Numbered from the stretch's first letter, positions 16,838 to 25,890 are shown. The stretch: DNA of 64,000 bases from Neobacillus niacini (GCF_023715785.1 NZ_JAMBOX010000008.1:124001-188000), one strand, 5' to 3'. Made by a program: numbers and translations. Notes: a model not told the origin generated them from the sequence alone.

Positions 16838-17419
16838 CTACTTTAATACCCTCGCTGAATGCTGTTTCTGAAGCCATCTTTTGGTTAAATTATTATCAAT
16901 TGCAAACTGATCCAATACTCTTGATACAGTGTGATTCACAATGTCATCGATTGTGTTTGGTTTATTATAAAATGCCGGCATGGGTGGTAGGATGACACTC
17001 CCCATCCTCGCCAGACGCAGCATGTTTTCAAGATGTATTTCACTCAACGGCGCTTCACGAGGCACAATGACCAATTTCCGCTTTTCCTTAAGGATTACGT
17101 CTGCAGACCGGGATAATAAGTTATCCGCAAGTCCATAACTAATTGATGCTAATGATTTCATACTGCATGGCGCAATGATCATCCCATCCGTGATAAAAGA
17201 ACCACTAGATATAATGGCAGCCTGATTCTGGGCGGAATGCACTTTTGTAGCAAGCGCCTTTACCTCCTCAATACTGTAGGAAGTTTCGAGCCTAATGGTG
17301 GTTTCCGCCCATGAACTTAAAATCAAATGTGTCTCTACCTCGCAATCTCTGAGGGCTTCTAATATCCGAATCCCATAAATGGCCCCAGTTGCACCCGATA
17401 TTCCCACGACAATCCTCAT
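16838..17419 (-). CDS. ubiX: UbiX-type flavin prenyltransferase
   Basis: A 193-residue flavoprotein of the UbiX/Pad1 family, which prenylates FMN to make prenyl-FMN for UbiD decarboxylases. It starts MRIVVGISGATGAIYGIRIL (the phosphate-binding loop) and has GMIIAPCSMKSLASISYGLADNLLSRSADV split over residues 80-110, then LVIVPREAPLSEIHLENM (about 118-135), the conserved R-E-x-P-L motif. RBS GGAGGAAAAA precedes the ATG. It lies directly behind the ubiD-like gene with only 74 bp and a weak stem-loop between, so a functional UbiX-UbiD pair is likely. Close in layout to bsdB-bsdC of Bacillus. Confidence 0.93.
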   Translation of the reverse strand: MRIVVGISGATGAIYGIRILEALRDCEVETHLILSSWAETTIRLETSYSIEEVKALATKVHSAQNQAAIISSGSFITDGMIIAPCSMKSLASISYGLADNLLSRSADVILKEKRKLVIVPREAPLSEIHLENMLRLARMGSVILPPMPAFYNKPNTIDDIVNHTVSRVLDQFAIDNNLTKRWLQKQHSARVLK

Positions 17420-17457
17420 TTTTTCCTCCTTTAAAGTAAAGGCTTGTGTGAATCACT

Positions 17458-17488
17458 TTTAAAGGGAGAACTGCTTCTCTCCTTTTTT
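17458..17488 (-). terminator. Weak stem-loop between ubiD and ubiX
   Basis: AAGGGAGAA and TTCTCTCCTT can pair around CTGC. On the minus strand only a short T-stretch follows, so readthrough or RNA processing is more likely than full termination. Confidence 0.35.
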
Positions 17489-17493
17489 CGACG

Positions 17494-18888
17494 TTAATCA
17501 ATAGATAAATAGGTTTCGCTCAGTGTTTCTGGCAGGGTATCTGTAACAGAGTCATATTTTTGATACTCCTTAATCCCTGGAATCCGCGTAACCTCATAAT
17601 CCATTGGTTTGGCATTTAAAGGTATCGTGCAATCAAGGCCAATTTTTGAACTTACACCATCTTCTGATGATGGATCCAATTTGGAACCTAGTGCATCGTT
17701 AACAACAACTAAATCCCGTTTCGCTTGGAATCGTGTGGCAACACACCAATCGACCTGTTCTAAATCAAATATATCAATCTCCTCATCTACAACTATCACC
17801 TTTTTCACATCATAGTGTCCTGCAAACGAGGCTAAGATAACATTCTTCGCTTCTCCTTCATTTCTCTTCTTCATCGAGACAACTAAATGAAAGCGAGATT
17901 TTCCGCCTTTGGTTAAATGTACTTTCCTTACACCTGCACTTGTATTTCTTAGTGATTTTAGAAGACTGGCTTCCCGTGGAATAGCCCCTAAAAGCAGATT
18001 TTCATCCGATCCGGCTAAGCAGGTTTGGTAAATAGGGTTATTTCTATGAGTTACACAGTGAATATCAATGACTTCCTTATCACTTTCTGGTCCATAATAA
18101 GCAGGGAATTCACCAAAAGGTCCTTCCGACTCTCTTATGTTAGGAAGAATATGCCCCTCTAAAACAATTTCCGCGTAAGCAGGAACATCAATGTCTACTG
18201 TCTTGCACTTAACTACCGGAATCGGCTCCTTTTTCAAAGCTCCGGCAATTTCCAATTCATCTTGCCCTAGTGGAGCGATTGCCTGGGAGGCAAGCATTAA
18301 AACTGGATCAACCCCGATAACAATGGCTATTTCCAACGGCTTCCCTTGCTCTTCCATCTTTTTAAACGCATTGAATGTATGTCTCGGCAATAATAAAGCC
18401 CCTAAGCGATGTTTACCCGATACTTGTAAACGATGAATCGAAACATTCTGTTTCCCCGTTTCTGGATCGCGGACAATGGCTAAGGCCGCTGTTATGTAAG
18501 GTCCAGAATCCTTTTCTTGATGAAGTGGAATGGGAAACATTTTAAGTAAATCAATATCTTCATTAATGACATTTTCATGGACAGGCGCTTCGTTGCTATC
18601 TACCTTTTTATTAGGTAAAGGATGTTCCATTGCATCAAGAAATCGATCAATCGTCTCATCCTTTTCACACCCCAAAGCTTTAGCAAAATGATCTCTTGTA
18701 CTGGCAATTCCCGAAACTGCACATACATCATATCCCTCCACCTTTGGAAAGAAGACGGGCTTTTCGCCATCATACAATTGGGTATAACCAGCCAGTTCAA
18801 ATTTTGTTGATACCGCTTTATTGATAACAGCTAACTCTCCTTCTTCATTTAATAAACGTAACCACGAGCGTAATGAATTGATCGCCAT
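17494..18888 (-). CDS. UbiD family (prenyl-FMN) decarboxylase
   Basis: This 464-residue protein belongs to the UbiD family of reversible non-oxidative decarboxylases of aromatic and unsaturated acids. Residues fitting the catalytic Glu-Arg-Glu network are found in IHRLQVSGKHRLG (about 150-162, Arg) and ESEGPFGEFPAYYG (about 251-264, two Glu). An EDGVSSKIGLDCT segment near 420 fits the C-terminal region. RBS GGAGGG precedes the ATG. It lies 12 bp downstream of the ThDP-enzyme gene and upstream of ubiX. A hydroxylated benzoate is a likely substrate. No bsdD-type third-subunit gene is recognisable nearby. Confidence 0.92.
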   Translation of the reverse strand: MAINSLRSWLRLLNEEGELAVINKAVSTKFELAGYTQLYDGEKPVFFPKVEGYDVCAVSGIASTRDHFAKALGCEKDETIDRFLDAMEHPLPNKKVDSNEAPVHENVINEDIDLLKMFPIPLHQEKDSGPYITAALAIVRDPETGKQNVSIHRLQVSGKHRLGALLLPRHTFNAFKKMEEQGKPLEIAIVIGVDPVLMLASQAIAPLGQDELEIAGALKKEPIPVVKCKTVDIDVPAYAEIVLEGHILPNIRESEGPFGEFPAYYGPESDKEVIDIHCVTHRNNPIYQTCLAGSDENLLLGAIPREASLLKSLRNTSAGVRKVHLTKGGKSRFHLVVSMKKRNEGEAKNVILASFAGHYDVKKVIVVDEEIDIFDLEQVDWCVATRFQAKRDLVVVNDALGSKLDPSSEDGVSSKIGLDCTIPLNAKPMDYEVTRIPGIKEYQKYDSVTDTLPETLSETYLSID

Positions 18889-18899
18889 ATTTATCCCTC

Positions 18900-20576
18900 C
18901 TATGTTAATTCGTTTGAACCTTTATATAATAAAGATGATGCTGAGATTGTCTTAAGTTCTAAAGGAATCTCGATGATCGTGGGCTTCCTGTTTCGTAAGG
19001 CTTTATCCATAACTATTTTAAATTCATCATTGTTTCTTACTTTACATCCATATCCACCGAATAAAACTCCTAATTCATCAAAAGGTGGATTCCCCAAATC
19101 AGAACCGACCAGGCGGTTAGGAAACCTTCTTTCCTGGTGCAGGCGGATTGCCCCATATGCTTGATTATTAAAAACCAAAGAAATAATTGAAAGGTTATAA
19201 CGTACGGCTGTTTCAAATTCTTGGAGAGTCATCATAAAACCTCCGTCTCCTGACAAGGTAATAACAGGACGGTCAGGATAAACCATCTTCGCCGCCAGGC
19301 CAGAAGGTAATCCATAACCCATCGTTCCAGATGTCGGACCTAAATACCTTTGAGTTCCTTTGAATAAAAAGTAATTCGTAAACCAGGTATAAAAGGTTCC
19401 GGCATCGGAAGTGATGATACTGTCTGCTGGGAGAATCTCATGCAAGTCATCAATCATCTTTTCCATTGAAAACGACACAGTTGTCTCCTTTCGCCTCTGT
19501 TCTTTTCGTTCAGATAAAACGGAGCGAAATCTATATTTACAATTTTTAACCCATCTATCAATGATACGGTGGTTAATCAACTCATCATAAAAAAACTGGT
19601 TTAATGCCTGCAGGGCTTTCTTTGCGTCCGCCTGATAGGATAAATCTGCACTAAAAGGCTGGTTTAATAGAACGGAATGATCAATATCAATATGAATAAC
19701 CATTTGTTCGGCAGCAGGAAAAGTGTACTTTTGTGTTGTGATCTCAGAGAGTCTCGTGCCAATGGCAAAAATGAGGTCCGCCTCCTTAATGGTTTCAAGA
19801 ATTTCCGGAAACGTCCCCAACCCCATATTACCTAAGTAATGCGCATGATCATTTGGAAAACAATCATGCCTACGAAAAGCGGACATAACGGGTATTCCTG
19901 ATAACTCGGAGAATTTCACAAGTTCCTCCCTGCCATCTGACAACACAATCCCGCCTCCAGCAATGATAAGTGGTCTTTTGCTGCAATTTAAGAATGATAT
20001 GATCGTGGATGCCTCATCTTCTCCCAAGCCTGGTTTCAAAGCTTTCTTTGGTGTAAAAAAAGTGAAATCTGACCTTTCAGCTAGAATATCTTCAGGTATG
20101 GAAACGACCACGGGGCCGGGTCTGCCTGCTTTCGAATACGATATTGCTAGATTCATAATTTCTGGAATCCTGGATGCATCGTTAATTTCCACTGTGTATT
20201 TGGCAATATGAGAAAAGAAGGAGGCTATATCTATTTCCTGCCATGCTTCTCTTCCCCTATGTTTACTATTTACCTGCCCAATAATCACCAGCATAGGAGT
20301 AGAGTCCTGTTTTGCTGTATGAATGCCAATCGTTAATTGCGATGCACCGACACCCGCAGTTGCGATACAAACTGCGGGTTTTCCGGTCGTTTTCCCAAAA
20401 GCTTCCGCCATAAACGAGGCCCCACCCTCATGCCTAGCAGAAACAAACTCAATTAAAGTCGAATCATACGTCGCATCAACCAAATCCAAAACTTGTTCTC
20501 CTGGCACCCCAAAAACATGGGTGATTCCTTCCAACTCTAAACATTTCATCACCGCTTGTGCACCAGTACAATTCAC
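18900..20576 (-). CDS. ThDP-dependent decarboxylase/synthase (acetolactate synthase-like fold)
   Basis: This 558-residue protein has the three domains of the acetolactate synthase/benzoylformate decarboxylase superfamily. The activating Glu is in SARHEGGASFMAEAFG (about residue 50), the central domain runs from about 185 to 320, and the ThDP motif starts at LSGDGGFMMTLQEFETAV and ends in NNQAYG (about 440-475). The start is GTG with GGGGGG upstream. It is clustered with an aldehyde dehydrogenase and a UbiD decarboxylase, not with ilvN or leucine genes, which favours a catabolic 2-oxo-acid decarboxylase (2-oxo acid to aldehyde plus CO2) over acetolactate synthesis. The exact reaction is inference. 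Confidence 0.82.
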   Translation of the reverse strand: MNCTGAQAVMKCLELEGITHVFGVPGEQVLDLVDATYDSTLIEFVSARHEGGASFMAEAFGKTTGKPAVCIATAGVGASQLTIGIHTAKQDSTPMLVIIGQVNSKHRGREAWQEIDIASFFSHIAKYTVEINDASRIPEIMNLAISYSKAGRPGPVVVSIPEDILAERSDFTFFTPKKALKPGLGEDEASTIISFLNCSKRPLIIAGGGIVLSDGREELVKFSELSGIPVMSAFRRHDCFPNDHAHYLGNMGLGTFPEILETIKEADLIFAIGTRLSEITTQKYTFPAAEQMVIHIDIDHSVLLNQPFSADLSYQADAKKALQALNQFFYDELINHRIIDRWVKNCKYRFRSVLSERKEQRRKETTVSFSMEKMIDDLHEILPADSIITSDAGTFYTWFTNYFLFKGTQRYLGPTSGTMGYGLPSGLAAKMVYPDRPVITLSGDGGFMMTLQEFETAVRYNLSIISLVFNNQAYGAIRLHQERRFPNRLVGSDLGNPPFDELGVLFGGYGCKVRNNDEFKIVMDKALRNRKPTIIEIPLELKTISASSLLYKGSNELT

Positions 20577-20589
20577 AAATTCCCCCCCT

Positions 20590-22500
20590 TTACCTGCTAA
20601 ATTCTACTGGGCCTGAATTAGCTAAATTTGCAGTTTGGGATCTTTTTAAATACATTTGGAACAAGATAACCGCTATAAATACACCCAATCCAATAATGCT
20701 CATAAGCACATTCGGGGCAATTAAGCAAATTGATGCTATTACCAATACCAACCTTAGCAACATTTTTAAAGGAACAATAAAATACCCGATAATCGCTCCT
20801 GAAAGGGCGGTTACCCCTAGTAATGTAGTAGTGGTAGCTATTACGATTTCAAAAGGATCACCAATTAATAATAGGGCCGGATTAAACACGAATGAGAACG
20901 CAACCAAAAGGGCTGGAATCGATAAAAAGAACGCATAAAATCCAGTTGAGTTCGTATCGCTTTTGGCAATACTTGCTGCGGCATAGGAAGCCAATGCTAC
21001 AGGCGGAGTGATCATAGAGAAACAGGCAAAATATAGGATAAACATATGACCAGCCAGCGGTTCAAATCCTAAGCCCTCCAAGGATGGCGCCATCAGTATC
21101 GCTGCCATAATATAGGCGGATGTGGTTGGCATACCCATTCCTAAAATAATGCAGCCAATTGCTACAAATACGCAGGAAAGAATCATGCTTCCAAACGACC
21201 ATTGTGTGATGAGACTACTAAACTTTAAACCTAGACCTGAGTGAGTAATGACCCCGACAATTATCCCGGCAACCGCACATGGAATTGATACCTGAATGGC
21301 TTGTTTCGCACCGTTGATCAGTGAGTCCAAAATTGCGGTCAAACCCATTCTCGTCGATTTACGTACATAGCTAATGGCGATAATAGCAAGGATTGACCAA
21401 AAGGCAGCCAAACTTAGGGTATTCCCATTAAAGATAAACACAATTAATAAGACAAGAGGTAAAAGTAAATGAATTTTATCCAGAATTCTCTCTTTCTTTT
21501 GATATAATTCATCCTCTGGGCCTGAATCGGTTTTTTTACTTGCCTTCATCCCTATTTTCCCTGCCTGAAGGTGTACCGTCACATATAACATGACGTAGTA
21601 AATGAGGGCTGGAATCAAAGCTGCCAAGGCAATTTCTTTATAAGGGATTCCGAGTGTATCCGCCATTAAAAAAGCGGCTGCACCCATGATTGGTGGAAGA
21701 AATTGCCCCCCGGTGGATGCGAGCGCTTCAACAGAAGCTGCAAATTTCGGCGGAAATCCTACTTTTTTCATTAATGGAATCGTAAAGATTCCCGTACCCA
21801 CGACGTTTGCCACGGCACTCCCACTAATTGATCCCATACCTCCACTCGCAACAATAGCTGCTTTGGCCGGCCCCCCCTTTGATCTCTTCGTTAATTTTAA
21901 GGCAATGTCAATAAATAACTGTCCCCCGCCCGAAATTTCTAAGAAGGAGGCAAATAAGATAAAATAGAAGACATAATCTGTCGCTACCCCGACCGGGACT
22001 CCCAAAATCCCATCTAATGAAAAGTACATCGCTTCTGTCATCCGCTTAAAGGATAAACCGGCATGTCCTAACATTCCCGGAAAATAGGGGCCTGCAAAGG
22101 CATAGACAAGAAAGAAGACTGCCAGAATGGTCATGGCTTTCCCAACGGTACGGCGCGATGCTTCTAAGAGAAGCAAAATGACCATCACACATACCGTATA
22201 ATCAAGAACGGTAAGTTCACCGACAAATTGAATTCTAGACGTTAGTCTTTCTGCTTGGAAATATACATACCCACCACTTGTCAAGGAGAGTACTACCAAA
22301 ACAAAGTCTAGGTTTCGAAGAAGAATGTTATTCGATTTTTCCCATCTTCTTACTAAAGCAAAGGTTAACGCCAAGGCAAACGAGACATGAATAGCTCGTT
22401 GGATTTGAGACGTTAAAGGTTCTACACCTGCTTGGTATAGTTGAAATACGGACCATACAATGGCAATAATGGCAACCCACTGCAAGTATTTTTTCTTCAT
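20590..22500 (-). CDS. TRAP transporter fused permease (TAXI type, DctQM fusion)
   Basis: A 636-residue, strongly hydrophobic protein: an N-terminal four-TM DctQ-like part (about 1-110) fused to a long DctM-like permease. Signatures include VASGGMGSISGSAVANVVGTG (in the 210-235 region), EALASTGGQFLPPIMGAAAF (about 260), and GMGMPTTSAYIMAA (about 455). These 4TM/12TM fusions work with TAXI-type binding proteins, one of which is encoded immediately upstream. The system is sodium- or proton-coupled, and TAXI-TRAP systems usually carry organic acids. It is in one operon with the ThDP enzyme, UbiD and UbiX. Confidence 0.93.
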   Translation of the reverse strand: MKKKYLQWVAIIAIVWSVFQLYQAGVEPLTSQIQRAIHVSFALALTFALVRRWEKSNNILLRNLDFVLVVLSLTSGGYVYFQAERLTSRIQFVGELTVLDYTVCVMVILLLLEASRRTVGKAMTILAVFFLVYAFAGPYFPGMLGHAGLSFKRMTEAMYFSLDGILGVPVGVATDYVFYFILFASFLEISGGGQLFIDIALKLTKRSKGGPAKAAIVASGGMGSISGSAVANVVGTGIFTIPLMKKVGFPPKFAASVEALASTGGQFLPPIMGAAAFLMADTLGIPYKEIALAALIPALIYYVMLYVTVHLQAGKIGMKASKKTDSGPEDELYQKKERILDKIHLLLPLVLLIVFIFNGNTLSLAAFWSILAIIAISYVRKSTRMGLTAILDSLINGAKQAIQVSIPCAVAGIIVGVITHSGLGLKFSSLITQWSFGSMILSCVFVAIGCIILGMGMPTTSAYIMAAILMAPSLEGLGFEPLAGHMFILYFACFSMITPPVALASYAAASIAKSDTNSTGFYAFFLSIPALLVAFSFVFNPALLLIGDPFEIVIATTTTLLGVTALSGAIIGYFIVPLKMLLRLVLVIASICLIAPNVLMSIIGLGVFIAVILFQMYLKRSQTANLANSGPVEFSR

Positions 22501-22584
22501 TAATCAATCCCCTCCCGTATTCAGGCTGAACTAATGCTTCTTTCTTTTATTAAGTTTGGCAGCCTAACAGCCGCCATTTTGAAT

Positions 22585-23640
22585 CTATTTCAAAATGCCA
22601 ACTTCCTCATAATAACGTTTAGCCCCTGGATGAAGCGGCACACCTAATAAAATTTCATCCGCGGCTTTGGCAGGATCAAAATCTTGTACCGAACTATGAC
22701 CTTTAACCAATGCTTCTTTGTTTTCCACGATTGCTTTTGTAATCGTGTAAGCCAGTTCTTCATCTAGATTTTTGTCCGTTACATACGAGGCAACAAAACC
22801 AACGGTATTAACTTCATAATCTTGGTTTTTAAATTGTCCTGATGGATATTTATCAGCCTCAAATCCATATTTACCTAACGAGTCCATAATATTATCTTCC
22901 ATTGCCATTAAAGTGATATCCGTTGATAATGCAAGTTCTGTAATAACAGGATGGGCCTTCGTCATAACTAAAATATGAATGTCAGCTTTTCCATTTTGAA
23001 AAGCAGATTTAATGACATCATTTGATGTAAGTTCAACCGATCCACCCAATTTCTCAATAGCTTTATAGTCTAATCCGTACGCTTCTAATGTTAATCTGGT
23101 GCTATATTCAGCCAGCGTTCCCACTGGGTTGGTAATTACCCGCGTTGGAATCTTTTTCTCTTTAATATCGGCCAATGAGTCTATACCATTCTTTTTTAAA
23201 AACTCAGTTCTGGCAATAATTCCAATATAGTAATCATTTACGCCTCCCACTAAGCCGCGAAGGTTCTCATGTTTCTTATCAAAAGCAACTTCCCCATTAA
23301 ACGCCCAATTACTGGCGACATTATGCATTAAAGCAAAGTCTGCCTCCCCCTGCTCAATTAAATCAACATTTCCAGTTCCGCCTGCAATCGGTAATACTTC
23401 TAAATCAATAGCTGGCGAAGTCTTTTTCAAAATTTCCGATAAAGCACTTGAAAATTGATACCAAGAGGTCTGAATGTTGTTTGTTGCTACTTTCAATTTC
23501 ACCGGACCGCCGTTCGCACCGCTGGCTTTTTCCGCTTTGCTGCCACTAGATGAATCTGAACCACAACCTGCAATCATGAGACTGAGAACAACTACCAACA
23601 TGAACACTGAATACCAACGAAATTTACTTTTCTGTTTCAC
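22585..23640 (-). CDS. TAXI family TRAP transporter solute-binding lipoprotein
   Basis: This 351-residue lipoprotein starts at GTG with AAAGGAGG upstream and has a signal peptide ending in the lipobox IAGC (Cys about 26). Then comes the TAXI-type binding domain: LKVATNNIQTSWYQFSSALS (about 49-68), LPIAGGTGNVDLIEQGEADFA split over 83-105, and a typical 'NPVGTLAEYSTRL' segment near 165. It captures the substrate outside the membrane and hands it to the fused permease encoded 84 bp downstream. It is the first gene of the transporter-decarboxylase operon and lies behind a promoter that contains a TGTATACA operator. Confidence 0.93.
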   Translation of the reverse strand: MKQKSKFRWYSVFMLVVVLSLMIAGCGSDSSSGSKAEKASGANGGPVKLKVATNNIQTSWYQFSSALSEILKKTSPAIDLEVLPIAGGTGNVDLIEQGEADFALMHNVASNWAFNGEVAFDKKHENLRGLVGGVNDYYIGIIARTEFLKKNGIDSLADIKEKKIPTRVITNPVGTLAEYSTRLTLEAYGLDYKAIEKLGGSVELTSNDVIKSAFQNGKADIHILVMTKAHPVITELALSTDITLMAMEDNIMDSLGKYGFEADKYPSGQFKNQDYEVNTVGFVASYVTDKNLDEELAYTITKAIVENKEALVKGHSSVQDFDPAKAADEILLGVPLHPGAKRYYEEVGILK

Positions 23641-23658
23641 AAAAGATTCCTCCTTTTA

Positions 23659-23687
23659 ATAATGTACTCTGTATACACATAGTGCAA
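23659..23687 (-). promoter_or_regulatory. Promoter of TAXI-TRAP-decarboxylase operon with TGTATACA operator
   Basis: On the minus strand TTGCAC (23687-23682) is 17 bp from CATTAT (23664-23659). The palindrome TGTATACA (23670-23677) lies between the two boxes, a classic repressor position. Flanks match the operator at 12732 (TGTGTATACAGAG). It is 19 bp upstream of the GTG start of the binding-protein gene. Confidence 0.7.
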
Positions 23688-23712
23688 AAAAAGAATTGTG
23701 TTTTCACTACTA

Positions 23713-23961
23713 TCAACGTAACAGCCATACTTTTTCATACTTTTCAAAGTAATGTAATTTGTTTGCGATTTCAGGATCCATATCGGTATAATCAAGTGTG
23801 CCTAAATAGCTCAATTGATAGGAATCCTTTGCCTCCGTCGATAAGATCTGTTCAATTTCCTGTTTGGCGCCAAGCCTATCAACCTTCGCAGAATCGCAAA
23901 ATGCTATCGCTAATTTTTCCTCATCCTTAAAACTTAATAAAAAGGTATGATCCTTTTTCAT
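23713..23961 (-). CDS. Small hypothetical protein in the aromatic operon
   Basis: About 82 residues from an ATG at 23961 (MKKDHTFLLSFKDEEK), with GGAGGTG about 11 nt upstream; a longer frame reaches 23994 but lacks an RBS. It is rich in charged and aromatic residues, without Cys pairs, signal peptide or TM segment. It follows the aldehyde dehydrogenase by about 40 bp on the same strand and should be co-transcribed with it. It does not look like BsdD, the small zinc-binding subunit seen with some UbiD enzymes. I do not recognise the family. Confidence 0.65.
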   Translation of the reverse strand: MKKDHTFLLSFKDEEKLAIAFCDSAKVDRLGAKQEIEQILSTEAKDSYQLSYLGTLDYTDMDPEIANKLHYFEKYEKVWLLR

Positions 23962-24000
23962 GTATATCAACACACCTCCAATAAATAATTTCACGAACGA

Positions 24001-25461
24001 TTAAGGGAAAAGGTACTTCCTATCTTCTTTCTGAATGGACACCCATTTTACAGAAGTAAATTCATCGATTGACCATGTTCCGCCATGTCTTCCTAAACCG
24101 GAATCTTTTTCCCCGCCAAAGGGTACAAACGGTTCACTGTTAATCGTCATATCATTGATGTGAAACATTCCGCATTGAATGTTTTCAGCAAATGCCATGC
24201 CTCTTTCAATGTCTTTCGTAAAAACAGCACCAACTAGTCCATATGGGGTATCATTAACCAGATGCATGGCATCATCTTCGCCGTTTGCCTCCAGGATGAT
24301 CGCAACGGGTCCAAATATTTCCTCCTTCGCAATGCTCATCTGATTTGTAACATTAGTTAAAACCCACGGTGACATGGTATTCCCTTCTACACTGCCTTCA
24401 ACAATGACCGCTGCACCCTCATCAATACTTTTATTTATGAGGTGCTTCACTTTTTTTACCTGATGTTCGTTAATCATTGGGCCAATATTTGTCTCATTGT
24501 CCTTTGGATCACCAACCTTTAATTTCCGGACGCTAGCCGTGAATTTTTCTACAAACTCTCTGACCACTTTTTTATCAACAATAATGCGATTGATTGACAT
24601 ACATATTTGTCCCTGGTGTAGAAACTTTCCAATGATTGCTGCAGCAACCGCTTGATTCAAATCGGCATCCTCCAGTACAACCATGGCATTGTTGCCGCCT
24701 AATTCAAGCGTTGCTTTTTTCAAAAGCCTTCCTGCAACCGATGCAATATGCTTCCCCGCTTTGGATGAACCTGTAAAACTAATAACTTGGGGAATTGAAT
24801 GTTCGACAAGGAGGTCGCCAATTTCTGCTAAATCAGCAACAATGACGCTGATTAATCCCTTTGGAGCCCCTGCATCCTCAAACACCTTTGAAATAAAACT
24901 TCCCCCTGTAATAGCAGTTTGATTATCTGGTTTTAGGATGACTGCATTCCCAGCAGCTAACGCTGGGGCAACAGATCGGATGGCGAGATTAAACGGAAAA
25001 TTCCAAGGGGTGATAACGCTTACAACCCCAACAGCAGAACGGGTAATATAGTTCTTTTTATTAGGGATGATTGAAGCCAGCTGTTCCTTCTTCATCATTA
25101 GCGGAAAGGTGGACGCTTCATGGATATACCGGACTGCCATATCTACTTCTAGATTGGCCTTTTGCCGGGTGCTGCCTGATTCCTCTATTAACAGGTTGAC
25201 AAGTTCGTCCTTTCTTTCTTCGAACAGCCTTATCGCTGCAAGGAGGACATCTCTTTTTCTTTCGGGTGAGGTCCGATTCCACTCTTTTTGTACCCTATCC
25301 GCTACAATGAAAGCCTGATTAATATCCATTTTATTAGCCAAACTCATTCTGATTATCAGTTCATTTGTGTATGGATTTCGATTCTCATAGTGAAATTCAC
25401 TGCTTCCTCTTCTCCATTCCCCCGCCAGTGGGATTTTCCCCCATTGTGGATACACACCCAA
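24001..25461 (-). CDS. Aldehyde dehydrogenase (benzaldehyde/vanillin dehydrogenase-like)
   Basis: This 486-residue NAD(P)-dependent aldehyde dehydrogenase shows SVITPWNFPFNLAIRS (about 148-163), ISFTGSSKAGKHIA (cofactor loop, about 227), catalytic Glu in TLELGGNNAMVVLEDA (about 253) and catalytic Cys in FLHQGQICMSINRIIV (about 287). The HQGQICMS context is common among aryl-aldehyde dehydrogenases. TTG start, GGGAGGAG about 7 nt upstream. A TGTATACA site sits 85 bp upstream. In context it would oxidise the aldehyde made by the ThDP-dependent decarboxylase to an aromatic acid, which UbiD could then decarboxylate or HpaB hydroxylate. Confidence 0.9.
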   Translation of the reverse strand: MGVYPQWGKIPLAGEWRRGSSEFHYENRNPYTNELIIRMSLANKMDINQAFIVADRVQKEWNRTSPERKRDVLLAAIRLFEERKDELVNLLIEESGSTRQKANLEVDMAVRYIHEASTFPLMMKKEQLASIIPNKKNYITRSAVGVVSVITPWNFPFNLAIRSVAPALAAGNAVILKPDNQTAITGGSFISKVFEDAGAPKGLISVIVADLAEIGDLLVEHSIPQVISFTGSSKAGKHIASVAGRLLKKATLELGGNNAMVVLEDADLNQAVAAAIIGKFLHQGQICMSINRIIVDKKVVREFVEKFTASVRKLKVGDPKDNETNIGPMINEHQVKKVKHLINKSIDEGAAVIVEGSVEGNTMSPWVLTNVTNQMSIAKEEIFGPVAIILEANGEDDAMHLVNDTPYGLVGAVFTKDIERGMAFAENIQCGMFHINDMTINSEPFVPFGGEKDSGLGRHGGTWSIDEFTSVKWVSIQKEDRKYLFP

Positions 25462-25545
25462 ATGCTAACTCCTCCCTTGAAAAATATTAGTCCTACTTTC
25501 TTTACGCCTGGCCAACTTCAAAAACGTACATCAAACACGGTGTTC

Positions 25546-25553
25546 TGTATACA
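25546..25553 (-). promoter_or_regulatory. TGTATACA operator upstream of aldehyde dehydrogenase
   Basis: On the minus strand the sequence reads CTAATGTATACAGAAC, just behind a -35-like TTGACC (25565-25560). It shares the TGTATACAGA core with the sites at 12732 and 23670, and so assigns the aldehyde dehydrogenase unit to the same regulon. Confidence 0.65.
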
Positions 25554-25785
25554 TTAGGCGGTCAAAAAAATAAGATTATTTAGTTGGAGCCATACATCCT
25601 TCGATGAGATCTCCAATTCAATAGTCCTGTCTATCCAAATTATGTAGTGTGATTATGTTATTTAATTATAACCACACGCAATTAATTAACGCAAGATTAT
25701 TTTTATTCAAAATATTTAAAATCCCATAAAACGAAATCGTCTACGTGGCGCCCTGGCGCAAAGTGAAAATCTTCTACATTTGGAA

Positions 25786-25890
25786 TTCACAAGTATTCAT
25801 GGGCAATAACATGGATATGGTGATCTTAAACAACAGGGGCTATCGCTCTCCGAACACCCAAGCTGATGGACCGGATAAAACCATGCTGGA
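25786..25890 (+). pseudogene. Remnant of the PhoD-like phosphodiesterase gene
   Basis: This 105-bp stretch is closely similar to about 6041-6153 inside the GDPD-PhoD gene. Translated it gives LNNRGYRSPNTQADGPDKTM, identical to the PhoD domain over that run, preceded by GNNMDMVI versus GNTMDMMM. No other part of the gene is present; the similarity ends at a stem-loop at 25891. It is a non-functional fragment of a paralogue or of a duplicated copy. The rest of the gap 25562-25950 shows nothing else that I can support as coding. Confidence 0.85.

Noticed and set aside
18900-20576. Annotation as biosynthetic acetolactate synthase (ilvB)
   Set aside because: There is no small subunit or branched-chain gene nearby; the catabolic context argues for a decarboxylase, though fold-level similarity remains.
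23713-23961. Identification of the small protein as BsdD (third subunit of UbiD-type decarboxylases)
   Set aside because: It lacks the Cys motifs and composition of BsdD and is linked to the aldehyde dehydrogenase gene, not to ubiD.
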